DNA of 64,000 bases, taken from JAFGXF01 sp963732595. Lineage in GTDB: Bacteria; Chloroflexota; Anaerolineae; Anaerolineales; Anaerolineaceae. Shown in pieces: positions 33,861 to 42,760 of the stretch (the stretch's first letter is position 1; the number at the start of each line of letters is the position of its first letter). The stretch covers positions 1,178,001-1,242,000 of the forward strand of contig CAVSZZ010000002.1 of NCBI GenBank assembly GCA_963732595.1, in the 5' to 3' direction. Below the pieces are notes generated by a model that saw nothing but the letters and a program-made list of their open reading frames with translations, was not told the DNA's origin and searched no databases. The position numbers and the translations under genes are program-made.

Positions 33861-34895
33861 TCAATCCGTGAGGGTATCAGAGACAAGATCGCTGAGCAGA
33901 TCGGCCACATATCGAACGGTTGAAATGGTATGCCCGTAGGGCATGCGCATGGGGCCCAGTACACCCAAAGTCCCGGTTGTGATTCCGGGGGTTCCATAGC
34001 GGGCCAGCACGATGCTGCAGTCACGCAGGATATCCCAGGTTCCCTCACCCCCGATCAGCACGTGCACGCCGGTTGCGTTATTGGAAAGGGTTGTTCGGGC
34101 GATCAGGTCATTCAGCACCGATCGTTCTTCAAAAACCTTAAGTGCACGCCGACCTTCCTCAGTTCCGGTGAACTCAGGTTCCGCCATGACATTACTGAGA
34201 CCATCCAAAAAGATCTCTCCGGTGACTGTTGCGTCAGCGCGATTCATTTCTTCGATCAGCATGTCAACGATGCCTTGTTCAACCACTGAAAGCTGAGATC
34301 TTGCAGAAGCCAATCCCTCAACATCACTCCCTGTACAAAGCTGGGTGATCTTGTTGGCGGTCAACGATAGATCTTCCTGTCTGACCAGGTCTTGGGTGGT
34401 AAAAAGGCGTTGGTGAATGCCTCCACCGATCAGAACCAGGACCATTAATACCTGATATCCATGAGTGGAAACCAACTCCAGATGTTTGAAATGCGATTGC
34501 TGTGGACGTGGAGAGGTCACCAGGGAAGCGCCGCGTGATTGTTGGGCGAGCACGGAGGCTGCCAGGCGCATCCACTGATCGACATCCTGGTGACTCTGGT
34601 AGAACTGGTGACTGATGGTACGACGGGTGTTCAGCGGCAGCTCGTTATCCTCAAGGAGACGGCTGACGAAGAAACGATACCCGTTCTCCGTAGGAACTCG
34701 TCCGGCTGAGGTATGCGGTTGTTTTAGATAACCTAGATCTGTCAGTGCGCCTAACTCATTGCGCACTGTGGCGGAGCTCATGTCCAGGTTGTACTTTTCT
34801 ACCAATAGTTGAGAGCCAACCGGTTGGGCAGAATGAACATATTCCCGGATGAGCAGCGTCAGAATGATCTTTTGTCGGTCAGAAAGGTTGTCCAT
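33861..34895 (-). CDS. hrcA: heat-inducible repressor HrcA
   Basis: HrcA represses class I heat-shock genes by binding CIRCE, with GroEL helping to keep it active. This 344-residue protein has the N-terminal winged helix (LSDRQKIILTLLIREYVHSAQPVGS, then MSSATVRNELGALTDLGYLKQPHTSAGRVPT) and the C-terminal GAF-like part ending TTGTLGVLGPMRMPYGHTISTVRY. It is the first gene of the operon, and a perfect CIRCE sits 16 bases before its start, so it controls its own operon. Confidence 0.96.
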   Translation of the reverse strand: MDNLSDRQKIILTLLIREYVHSAQPVGSQLLVEKYNLDMSSATVRNELGALTDLGYLKQPHTSAGRVPTENGYRFFVSRLLEDNELPLNTRRTISHQFYQSHQDVDQWMRLAASVLAQQSRGASLVTSPRPQQSHFKHLELVSTHGYQVLMVLVLIGGGIHQRLFTTQDLVRQEDLSLTANKITQLCTGSDVEGLASARSQLSVVEQGIVDMLIEEMNRADATVTGEIFLDGLSNVMAEPEFTGTEEGRRALKVFEERSVLNDLIARTTLSNNATGVHVLIGGEGTWDILRDCSIVLARYGTPGITTGTLGVLGPMRMPYGHTISTVRYVADLLSDLVSDTLTD

Positions 34896-34910
34896 GGTTT
34901 TTCTGAAAAT

Positions 34911-34937
34911 TTAGCACTCTCGCTATTAGAGTGCTAA
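34911..34937 (-). promoter_or_regulatory. CIRCE operator (HrcA binding site)
   Basis: TTAGCACTC, nine bases, then GAGTGCTAA is an exact match to the CIRCE consensus. It lies just downstream of the sigma-A promoter and directly before hrcA. Confidence 0.97.
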
Positions 34938-34950
34938 ATAATTGGGAATT

Positions 34951-34979
34951 ATGATACCATGCTCTTAAATGAGCGTCAA
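34951..34979 (-). promoter_or_regulatory. sigma-A promoter of the hrcA operon
   Basis: On the minus strand TTGACG and TATCAT are separated by 17 bases. The expected +1 falls at about 34939-34944, at the edge of CIRCE, so bound HrcA would block transcription at its first step. Confidence 0.85.
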
Positions 34980-35028
34980 GCAAAGGCGTATTAACATTGT
35001 ATAAATGTTCCAGGGAGTGGTCGAAGGC

Positions 35029-36324
35029 TTATTGTCCGTTCAGGCGAGCCAATTCTTCCAGGGCGGGGGCATAATCGGGGTGGTATTGAAGGGCAAGATT
35101 GAGGTCGTCGATCGCCCCTGCTGTATCACCCAGGGCAAGCCTGGCCCGCGCACGCCAGACATAGCTCTCTTCCAGGACGGGTTCGCTCATCGCGGATAAT
35201 GTGGATGTTGCCAGGCTGAGAACATCGTAATAACGTCCGGTATAGTAATAGGCGAAATAGGGTCCGGTCTGATAATAGATCATACGCCAGGGACGTTGAC
35301 TTTCTTTCAGTGTGGGGTAGATTTTGTAGGCCTCGTCATAAGCCAGGGCTGCGCCGGTATAATCCCCCAGGTTGACCAGGCTGGTTCCACGGTTGAACCA
35401 TGCAAAGAATTGGCCCCGCCCCGTCATGGTTATGGTTTCCACAGTCGCCAGATCGGCGACAAAGCTCAGGTTGTATGTTTCATCCAACTGGGGGCCAAGG
35501 ATATGAAATACCTCTTCCTCTCGTTCCCCGGGGAAGACGACCAGGTAAACATAGTTGAAAGCTCTCCATTCTGCTTCCACTTGAGCAAATGTGACTGGGA
35601 TATTTTCACCGATGTAGGAATCTTGAGTATAGAACTTCTTTTGTTCGAGATCATAACCGGATAGGACCCGATAATGCCCCATCCAATCCTCGAAATCTGC
35701 GCCCTCGAAGCCGGTTTCAATAAGCACAGGGACTCCAATCGCGATGAAGGATTGAAGTAGTTCAATATCCCCGCCATATCGTATGATCACCGAAAGATCG
35801 GTAGTTTGCTCGATGAAAGCTTGCATTTCATACGGCATGACATTTTTATCGCGTGGATTCGGTTTCAGAAAGGCCGCTGTATTACGCTGATCACCCTCCC
35901 AACCCCAGTAATTCAGGATCATGGCAAGGCTGGCTGGACCGCAATTATTCCATGTTTCGAATTCATGGATGAATCCACTTAATAACTTTCGACCCGGAAC
36001 CGCAGTTGGTATGACTGTCGAGGTGGCAGATGCTTCCGGTGTGGGCGTCGTGGCTGCCGCGGGTTGTGATGTTGGGGTTACCGAAGGGGTTAATGCTCTT
36101 AGCGTTGCTGATACGATTGCTGCCAACTGATCCTGGGGAACGAATACCACTTGTTCAGGCGGATGTATGGCATATTTTATCTTCGCCCTCAGAACATCAA
36201 AGCGGTAGGCGACAGATTCATTCGTGCGCACCAGGATTAAACCTGCCAGGGCTGAAAACGCCAGGACCAGAATGATCCCCAGTAAAATTAAATATCGTTT
36301 GTTTTTGCGAGAATGTGAATTCAT
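35029..36324 (-). CDS. membrane-anchored C39-like cysteine peptidase with TPRs
   Basis: This 431-residue protein has one N-terminal membrane helix (YLILLGIILVLAFSALAGLILV) and a Thr/Pro linker. A papain-fold C39-like domain follows (about residues 115-270), with the catalytic Cys in WNNCGPASLAMILNYWG and the His in GHYRVLSGYD. YTQDSY supplies the third residue. The C-terminal third holds TPR-like helices (AWFNRGTSLVNLGDYTGAALAYDEA, LGDTAGAIDDLNLALQYHP). The peptidase faces outward. Substrates are unknown. It lies downstream of trpS-dtd on the same strand. Confidence 0.85.
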   Translation of the reverse strand: MNSHSRKNKRYLILLGIILVLAFSALAGLILVRTNESVAYRFDVLRAKIKYAIHPPEQVVFVPQDQLAAIVSATLRALTPSVTPTSQPAAATTPTPEASATSTVIPTAVPGRKLLSGFIHEFETWNNCGPASLAMILNYWGWEGDQRNTAAFLKPNPRDKNVMPYEMQAFIEQTTDLSVIIRYGGDIELLQSFIAIGVPVLIETGFEGADFEDWMGHYRVLSGYDLEQKKFYTQDSYIGENIPVTFAQVEAEWRAFNYVYLVVFPGEREEEVFHILGPQLDETYNLSFVADLATVETITMTGRGQFFAWFNRGTSLVNLGDYTGAALAYDEAYKIYPTLKESQRPWRMIYYQTGPYFAYYYTGRYYDVLSLATSTLSAMSEPVLEESYVWRARARLALGDTAGAIDDLNLALQYHPDYAPALEELARLNGQ

Positions 36325-36357
36325 TGGGTGGTTTGGGTGCGAATGATCAGGTCAGGG

Positions 36358-36795
36358 TTAATTTTCCAACATGATCGTCACCGGGCCATCGTTGGCGATC
36401 TGGACGAGCATATGGGCGCCGAAGGTGCCACTCTGGGTCGGCACCCCCAACCGGGACAGCTCTTTGATGAATTCATCCACCAACTGGCTGGCAACCTCAG
36501 GGGCTGCTGCGTCGGTGAAGGCCGGTCGCCGTCCTTTGTGCGTGTCGGCGTATAAGGTGAATTGGGAGACCACCAGGACCGAGCCACCGGTATCCAGTAT
36601 GGATAAATTCATTTTCCCACTGGCGTCTTCAAAAATTCGGAGATTGGCGATTTTTTCGGCGATAGCCTGAATCTGGCCTGGCCCGTCTGTGTGGCCGATG
36701 CCGACCAGGATCACCAGTCCTTTGTCGATGGAGGAGATCGCTTTCCCGTCAACGCTCACGCTTCCAGACGTTACACGTTGGATCAGGGCTTTCAT
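36358..36795 (-). CDS. dtd: D-aminoacyl-tRNA deacylase
   Basis: DTD hydrolyses D-aminoacyl-tRNAs and glycyl-tRNA-Ala to protect translation. This 145-residue protein has MKALIQRVTSGSVSVDG, VLVVSQFTLYADTHKGRRPAF (the SQxTLxA motif with catalytic Thr-side residues), and the cross-subunit Gly-Pro motif in NDGPVTIMLEN. The gene starts two bases after the trpS stop, so the two are coupled. Pairing a proofreading deacylase with TrpRS is sensible, because D-Trp can be mischarged. Confidence 0.95.
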   Translation of the reverse strand: MKALIQRVTSGSVSVDGKAISSIDKGLVILVGIGHTDGPGQIQAIAEKIANLRIFEDASGKMNLSILDTGGSVLVVSQFTLYADTHKGRRPAFTDAAAPEVASQLVDEFIKELSRLGVPTQSGTFGAHMLVQIANDGPVTIMLEN

Positions 36796-36797
36796 GG

Positions 36798-37784
36798 TTA
36801 TGGCAGGCCTATCGCTGCGCGAACTTCTTGCATGGTACTCTCTGCAATGATACGCGCACGCTTCTCACCCTCAGCCAGAATCTCCCAGACCATCTCGGGT
36901 TTTTGCGCCAGGGCAGCGCGTCTCTCCCGGAAAGGTTCCAGGTTGTTATTCAGGTTTTTAGCAAACAATTGCTTGCATTCAACACAACCGATACCCGCTC
37001 GACGACACTCGGTATTGACCATCTCGATCTCGGCATTGCTTGAAAAGATCTTATGCAGGCTGTAAACATTGCAGACATCCGGATTACCGGGGTCATTGCG
37101 CCTTAACCGTTGCGGGTCCGTTACCATCTGTTTGACCCGCGCCATTGTTTCCTCGGGCGTGGCTGCCAGTTCGATCTGGTTGTCGAGGCTTTTACTCATC
37201 TTCTCGCGCCCGTCGATGCCCAGTACCTTCGGTACATTCGTGATTTTCATCTGAGGTTCGACCAGCGCCTTGGTGTGATAATTAAAATTGAATGAACGCA
37301 CCACCTCGCGAGTGAATTCGATATGGGGTGCCTGGTCGATCCCGACCGGGACAAAATCAGCTTTATAAAGTGCAATGTCGGCCGCCATCAATACCGGGTA
37401 TCCCACCAAACCATAATTGACATTATTCGGGTTCTGGCGCACCTTCTCTTTGAAGGTTGGCAGGTCGGTGAGTTTCCCGAGGGGGGTCACCATGGAAAGA
37501 ATTGTGTGCAGCTCGGTCACCTGGGGTACATGAGACTGAATGAAAACAATACTTTCCTCGGGGCGGATGCCGGCTGCCAGCCAGTCCAGGGACATTTCAA
37601 ATGTGCTTTGTTTAAGGTCCTCAGTGGAATCGAGCGTGGTCAGAGCATGCAGGTCGACGATGCAATACACGCAATCATATTCATCCTGCAAGGCTACATA
37701 ATTCTTGATGGCACCCAGGTAATTCCCAAGATGCTGGCGTCCGGTCGGACGGGCGCCGGAAAAAACACGACCCTTTTTTGCCAT
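36798..37784 (-). CDS. trpS: tryptophanyl-tRNA synthetase
   Basis: This class I synthetase charges tRNA-Trp. Marks are SGARPTGRQHLGNYLGAI (the HIGH equivalent), DLPTFKEKVRQNPNNVNYGLVGYPVLMAADIALY, and KMSKSLDNQIELA. About 328 residues is normal. A Cys pair and a further Cys (NTECRRAGIGCVECKQLF) lie in the C-terminal helical domain. AGGAT precedes the ATG at 37784. It heads the trpS-dtd unit. Confidence 0.95.
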   Translation of the reverse strand: MAKKGRVFSGARPTGRQHLGNYLGAIKNYVALQDEYDCVYCIVDLHALTTLDSTEDLKQSTFEMSLDWLAAGIRPEESIVFIQSHVPQVTELHTILSMVTPLGKLTDLPTFKEKVRQNPNNVNYGLVGYPVLMAADIALYKADFVPVGIDQAPHIEFTREVVRSFNFNYHTKALVEPQMKITNVPKVLGIDGREKMSKSLDNQIELAATPEETMARVKQMVTDPQRLRRNDPGNPDVCNVYSLHKIFSSNAEIEMVNTECRRAGIGCVECKQLFAKNLNNNLEPFRERRAALAQKPEMVWEILAEGEKRARIIAESTMQEVRAAIGLP

Positions 37785-37845
37785 TATTTTTTATCCTGTT
37801 CCAATTCATCCATTGCCCGGAGTATCCGAACAGCAAAAAATTATA

Positions 37846-38820
37846 TCACCCGGAAAGAGAGCGTTCCCTTTGGGATAACTTGAGTTTAATAAATATGATC
37901 GGAGCCACGCCAGTTACCCACAAGCCGATCAAACCATAACGGATGAATCGAAGCGTGTACCCGAAAAAGTCAGGTGACTCAGGAAAGATGAATTTCAACC
38001 CGTAACGGATGATAAATACGCCTGCAACACCCAATACGTACCGTAGGACGAGTTGGACTGGAGTGCCGGGCACTTTGAATCCACCGGTCCTTTTTATCCA
38101 GGCGTAACCAAACAGCATCCCGAAGAGTGTGCCATTAAGTGTGAGGATGCCTTCCAAATTGAAAGGATCGATATCCGTGACCAGCCACCCGGCTGGTACC
38201 TGCCAGCCCGCATTGGCGTTACGGATGGCTGCACCGATCAGAATGGGAGCCAGACTGACAGCCAGGGATGCCAAGGCAATGATCCACAACGGTTGTTTCT
38301 TCGCCCAGCGGACTACCGGTGCCTCAAATTTCATGTACAGGACCAGGAACAGGATGCTGATAACCAGGCCGGCAAGAATATCGCTCAAAAAATGAACACC
38401 CAGGTAGATGCGTGACAAGGCGATCATAATGATCATGAAGATGGAGACGATCCATAACCATTTCTTTTTAAAGGATGTGGCCAGTGTAGCCCAAACCGCC
38501 ACGGCTTTTTGAGTATGCCCGGATGGTAAACCAAAGGAGGTTTCCAGTGCATATGCGTGCACTTTCGGGAAAATCCAGTATGGCCGTGCCAGTTGACATG
38601 CCATCTTGGTGAAATCCACGACTGATGAACTCATCATGACGACAACACCGACGCGCATACCCACGGCGCTGTCAAGGCACCAATAAAGGATCGGCACAAC
38701 CAGCATGAAGAATTCTTCGGATGCGCAGAAGCTGAAGAACTCCATGACCGGTGTCAACCAGGTCCCCAAGCCTTGGATGAAATAGGTTACCAGGATCTCA
38801 ATCGCATGGATCGTTTCCAT
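37846..38820 (-). CDS. PAP2-family phosphatase, membrane-bound
   Basis: This 324-residue polytopic protein carries the three PAP2 motifs: KMACQLARPYWIF, PSGHTQKAV and SRIYLGVHFLSDILAG. At least seven hydrophobic helices are visible, and the C-terminal half adds extra helices beyond the core. Enzymes of this group dephosphorylate undecaprenyl pyrophosphate or phosphatidic acid-type lipids at the outer membrane face. The exact substrate is unknown. The ATG at 38820 follows AAGGAG. Confidence 0.88.
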   Translation of the reverse strand: METIHAIEILVTYFIQGLGTWLTPVMEFFSFCASEEFFMLVVPILYWCLDSAVGMRVGVVVMMSSSVVDFTKMACQLARPYWIFPKVHAYALETSFGLPSGHTQKAVAVWATLATSFKKKWLWIVSIFMIIMIALSRIYLGVHFLSDILAGLVISILFLVLYMKFEAPVVRWAKKQPLWIIALASLAVSLAPILIGAAIRNANAGWQVPAGWLVTDIDPFNLEGILTLNGTLFGMLFGYAWIKRTGGFKVPGTPVQLVLRYVLGVAGVFIIRYGLKFIFPESPDFFGYTLRFIRYGLIGLWVTGVAPIIFIKLKLSQRERSLSG

Positions 38821-39006
38821 TTAGAACTCCTTTATGGCGGGTTTTGCTAATTATAGTGTACTGAACCAAATACGGGTGCAATTATATGAATTCCATGCTT
38901 TCAGTCCGTTTGGTATGAGCGCCCGGGAACGGTCAGCTGGCATGAATATTGTATGTAACAGCCTGCGAACCATATCCTCAAAAAGGCTGCTGCGAAGATT
39001 GCGGCA

Positions 39007-39015
39007 TGCTATAAT
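39007..39015 (+). promoter_or_regulatory. extended -10 promoter (TGCTATAAT) of ftsK
   Basis: TGC-TATAAT lies 38 bases before the GTG start at 39054, identical to the element upstream of the gene at 14068. No good -35 box is present. Confidence 0.55.
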
Positions 39016-39053
39016 TTTATTAATCGACCATTTGTTCGAAGGAGTATTGCGTC

Positions 39054-41387
39054 GTGCCAGCCAGAAACAACCGGATAACCCGAAAAAACCAGAAGACAGC
39101 ATCCCGAAAGGGTACCAAGCGAAGTCCATCCTCCCGCAGCACCCGCGGGCAGCGGACGCATGGGCTGCTTGGTCAACCATTGACCGCTTTGCGGGAAATG
39201 CCACCCGATCGAAAACTTGATCTGACCGGTATCCTATTAATGATATTCGGGGCGATCAGTACCATTGCACTCGTCTCCTACCCTGAGGGTAGTTTTGCCC
39301 TGTGGTGGGTCAACCTGCTGGGATACCTGTCGGGTTGGGGAATCTATCCTCTGGCGATCGGGTCCATGATCCTGGGCGTGTGGGTCCTTTTACGTAACAA
39401 ACCCTATGTACCGCAACTTTCAGCCCAGCGGGTCATTGGTGGATTCCTGTTGTCCCTGAACCTGCTGACCTGGTTCCATCTCTTTGCAGGGGGAACCCGG
39501 GAGGTCATCCCGACCGGGGATGGCGGCGGATATATTGGCTTTGGCCTATTGAGTGCCTTATTGTCCATGTTCGGGGATGCCGGTGCGGTCATCATCATGA
39601 TTGTATGGTTCCTGCTCGGGTTGCTTCTGACCCTGAGCGTATCGATCGCCCAGATCAGCAGCTGGCTGAGTAATGGTATCGGTGCCATTGGCAGTAATTT
39701 ACCCCAGCCAGATACCTCGCGGGGGGTTCCGGTGATCCGGCAGGTTGAGGATGATGGCTTCACACCTCTCGAAGAACTTAAAGTCACGGACCCTCCACGC
39801 CGTGAGATCGGCCAACCGGCACTGCAACCCCAAAAATCCCGGGTGGCTTCTGGTGTATCCCTGCAGCCGCTGGCGGGAGGATCCCAAAGCAATATGACCC
39901 GGCGCAGCTGGGTATTACCCAAGATTGATGCCATACTCGAGGGAGGAATCCAAGCCCGTGACAGTGAGGACCTGAACAAGCAGCGGGCTCGTATTATTGA
40001 AGAGACGCTGGCATCCTTTGGCGTTCCGGCGCATGTCGTCTCGATCCAGAGCGGTCCGGCGATCACACAATTTGGGGTGGAGCCGGATTATATCGAAACC
40101 CGTTACGGTAAAACCCGTGTCAGGGTTAACAAGATCGAATCCCTGGCGGATGACCTGGCCCTGGCACTCTCCTCCACCCGCATCCGAATCGAAGCCCCTG
40201 TTCCAGGACATTCCTATGTGGGCATTGAAGTACCAAACACCGAGCGCGGACGTGTAGCTCTCAAGGATGTGATGGGGAGCGAAAGCTTCCATCGTATCAA
40301 GTCTTCCATGCGATTGGCACTCGGCAAGGATGTGGCCGGACGACCGGTGGCAGCAGATCTGGCAGCCTTGCCGCATTTGCTGATCGCAGGCACGACTGGC
40401 TCAGGTAAATCAGTTTGTGTCAACGCCATCATTTCCTGCTTGTTGCTGACCAATACCCCGGATGAACTGCGTTTTGTTTTGGTTGATCCCAAGCGGGTGG
40501 AACTTTCCAATTACAACGGCATGCCGCATTTGCTCGCGCCTGTGGTGGTGGAAGCCAGTCAGGTTATTTCTGTCCTGCAGTGGATGATGCGTGAGATGGA
40601 CATTCGCCTCGACCTGTTTGCCAAAGCCGGTGCACGTAACATTGAAGACTACAACAATCAGTGTATGGCTGCCGGTACGAAGACACTTCCCCGGCTGGTG
40701 ATCATCATTGATGAACTGGCTGACCTGATCATGATGGCCCCCGAGGAAACCGAAAGCGCCATTGCGCGTATCGCCCAGATGGCACGCGCCACCGGCATGC
40801 ATATGATTTTGGCAACCCAGCGCCCGTCGGTCAACGTTGTGACCGGCCGCATTAAAGCCAACCTGCCCGCCCGGATCTCCTTCAACGTCTTTTCCAATGC
40901 CGACAGTCGTGTCATCCTTGACCAGAGCGGCGCCGAGAAACTCCTCGGCAAAGGAGATATGCTCTTCCAGGCACCGGATGCGCCGGCACCGATCCGATTG
41001 CAGGGGGCATACATTTCAGATGACGAGATCAACCGGCTGGTGACCTTCTGGTTGGATCAATCCTCCAGGATCGGCGAGAATGCTGTTCCGGAAGCCACAG
41101 CGGATGGATTCCGTACCGACGCCCTGTTGAAACAGGATCCGCTTTTCAAGGAGCCGCTCGGGAAACCGGGCAGTGACAGCCTTTATGATGATGCAGTGGA
41201 TCTCGTGCGCCGCGAAGGACGGGCTTCGACTTCCATGCTGCAACGGCACATGCGCATCGGTTATTCCCGCGCCGCCCGCATCATTGACGCCATGGAGGAA
41301 GCCGGTGTCATCAGCGCGGCACGCGATCGTACCCAGGTGCGGGAAGTGTTGGATTACGGTCAGGCTGCGCCGCCTGCTGAAGATTGA
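39054..41387 (+). CDS. ftsK: DNA translocase FtsK/SpoIIIE
   Basis: This 777-residue protein pumps chromosomal DNA across the closing septum. A basic N-terminal tail is followed by four membrane helices (about residues 58-200) and a short linker. The motor has GTTGSGKSVCVNA (Walker A), LVIIIDELADLIMMAPEETE (Walker B) and LATQRPSVNVVTGRIKANLPARI. The C-terminal gamma winged helix (ASTSMLQRHMRIGYSRAARIIDAME) reads KOPS/SRS-type orientation signals. The linker is much shorter than in E. coli FtsK. The start is a GTG with GAAGGAG upstream. Confidence 0.95.
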   Translation: MPARNNRITRKNQKTASRKGTKRSPSSRSTRGQRTHGLLGQPLTALREMPPDRKLDLTGILLMIFGAISTIALVSYPEGSFALWWVNLLGYLSGWGIYPLAIGSMILGVWVLLRNKPYVPQLSAQRVIGGFLLSLNLLTWFHLFAGGTREVIPTGDGGGYIGFGLLSALLSMFGDAGAVIIMIVWFLLGLLLTLSVSIAQISSWLSNGIGAIGSNLPQPDTSRGVPVIRQVEDDGFTPLEELKVTDPPRREIGQPALQPQKSRVASGVSLQPLAGGSQSNMTRRSWVLPKIDAILEGGIQARDSEDLNKQRARIIEETLASFGVPAHVVSIQSGPAITQFGVEPDYIETRYGKTRVRVNKIESLADDLALALSSTRIRIEAPVPGHSYVGIEVPNTERGRVALKDVMGSESFHRIKSSMRLALGKDVAGRPVAADLAALPHLLIAGTTGSGKSVCVNAIISCLLLTNTPDELRFVLVDPKRVELSNYNGMPHLLAPVVVEASQVISVLQWMMREMDIRLDLFAKAGARNIEDYNNQCMAAGTKTLPRLVIIIDELADLIMMAPEETESAIARIAQMARATGMHMILATQRPSVNVVTGRIKANLPARISFNVFSNADSRVILDQSGAEKLLGKGDMLFQAPDAPAPIRLQGAYISDDEINRLVTFWLDQSSRIGENAVPEATADGFRTDALLKQDPLFKEPLGKPGSDSLYDDAVDLVRREGRASTSMLQRHMRIGYSRAARIIDAMEEAGVISAARDRTQVREVLDYGQAAPPAED

Positions 41388-41397
41388 CCGATCGATA

Positions 41398-42591
41398 ATG
41401 GATACAAGGCGCGAACGTTCCGTCAGGCTGGTCGTCCTACTCGGTGTGATTGCCGTGGTGTTTTCACTGGCCGGCTGCCAGAGTGGCCTGTTTTCGAATA
41501 AAGCTGTTACGGAAACGACCATCCCCTCACTGACGTCTACCCTCACCGCCAGACCTGTGACTACGCGTGTCTGGCCGGGTCCGGTGGAAATACCCGCCAC
41601 ACCCGTTCCAGCCCCATTCCCGGGCATCAGTCTGCATGATGAGGTCGAGTCGATCGTTTTACTTGGGCTTGACCAGGATTATCCTTTCACCGGCAGGACG
41701 GATGCCATGTACTTGATCCTGTACAACCGGCGGACATCCATGGCCAGTGTGATTTCCATCCCCCCCGACCTGTTCGTCTATATACCCGGATACACCATGC
41801 AGCGCATTAATAATGCCTACCCGGTGGGCGGGATTTCCCTCGTCAAGGATACGCTGGAATACAACCTGGGTATATCACCGGATCATTACCTGATGGTTCA
41901 GATGAGCGATTTTCCCCGGTTGGTGGATGCCGTCGGTGGGATCGATGTGGTCGTGATCGATGATCTGACCGATCCCTGCTTTCTGACACCTGGCAGCATT
42001 CATATGAATGGAGGGCAGGCATTCTGTTATGCTGCCCACCGGCGTGGCGAAGATGATATGGACCGCAACCGGCGCCAATTGCAGGTAATGCGGGCTTTCT
42101 TTCTCAGGTTGTTGATGGATGGAGAGATTGCGCGGTTGCCTGAGCTGTATGCCGAATTCAAGGATACGGTCACGACCGACCTGACACTGGTTGACCTGCT
42201 GGCTGATATCCCGTTGGCGATCCAGCTGGCCGATCCACAGCGCATGGCCTATCACCAGATCAGCTGGGATGAAGTGACCCAGTGGCTGATGCCCGGTAGG
42301 GCCAAGAGCATCGTCCTGTTACCGAATCGCGAAGCCTTGACCGCGCTGATCCAGGAAGCGGTGACCTTTATCATGACCCCGGCAGCCTACTCGGACCTGG
42401 CGGCCACCTTGCAGGCCCAATTGACCCGGGCGGTCCTGTCTTCGTATACGCCAACATTAACCAGCACTCCCCAGACCACGCTTGTGATCTCCATAACTCC
42501 AACCCCCAGCACGACACCTGTACCGGGTACCACAACTGTTACACCCACGCTCACTCCCACGCTCACCCAGACCGTTTATCCTTATCCGTAG
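41398..42591 (+). CDS. LytR-CpsA-Psr (LCP) family lipoprotein
   Basis: The ATG at 41398 lies 10 bases after ftsK and gives a signal peptide with lipobox SLAGC. The LCP domain follows (about residues 80-300): IVLLGLDQDYPFTGRTDAMYL, SVISIPPDLFVYIPGY, RINNAYPVGG, and HRRGEDDMDRNRRQLQVM with the conserved arginines. LCP enzymes move lipid-linked glycans onto peptidoglycan. The last 60 residues are a Thr/Pro-rich tail (PTPSTTPVPGTTTVTPTLTP). A lipid-anchored rather than transmembrane LCP is unusual, though the lipobox is clear. About 397 residues. Confidence 0.9.
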   Translation: MDTRRERSVRLVVLLGVIAVVFSLAGCQSGLFSNKAVTETTIPSLTSTLTARPVTTRVWPGPVEIPATPVPAPFPGISLHDEVESIVLLGLDQDYPFTGRTDAMYLILYNRRTSMASVISIPPDLFVYIPGYTMQRINNAYPVGGISLVKDTLEYNLGISPDHYLMVQMSDFPRLVDAVGGIDVVVIDDLTDPCFLTPGSIHMNGGQAFCYAAHRRGEDDMDRNRRQLQVMRAFFLRLLMDGEIARLPELYAEFKDTVTTDLTLVDLLADIPLAIQLADPQRMAYHQISWDEVTQWLMPGRAKSIVLLPNREALTALIQEAVTFIMTPAAYSDLAATLQAQLTRAVLSSYTPTLTSTPQTTLVISITPTPSTTPVPGTTTVTPTLTPTLTQTVYPYP

Positions 42592-42760
42592 ATTGAATAG
42601 AATATCCAGCATCATATGTCCTTGGATAACGAATGCCCGAGGAGCCATCCAATAATCATAAAATGGGCAAATTACAAACACCTTTCAATTCAATGCTTTC
42701 AGATGTGGCAAGGGTAATAACTGGTTATAATTAGGAAATTATTGCAATAAACACTAAACA

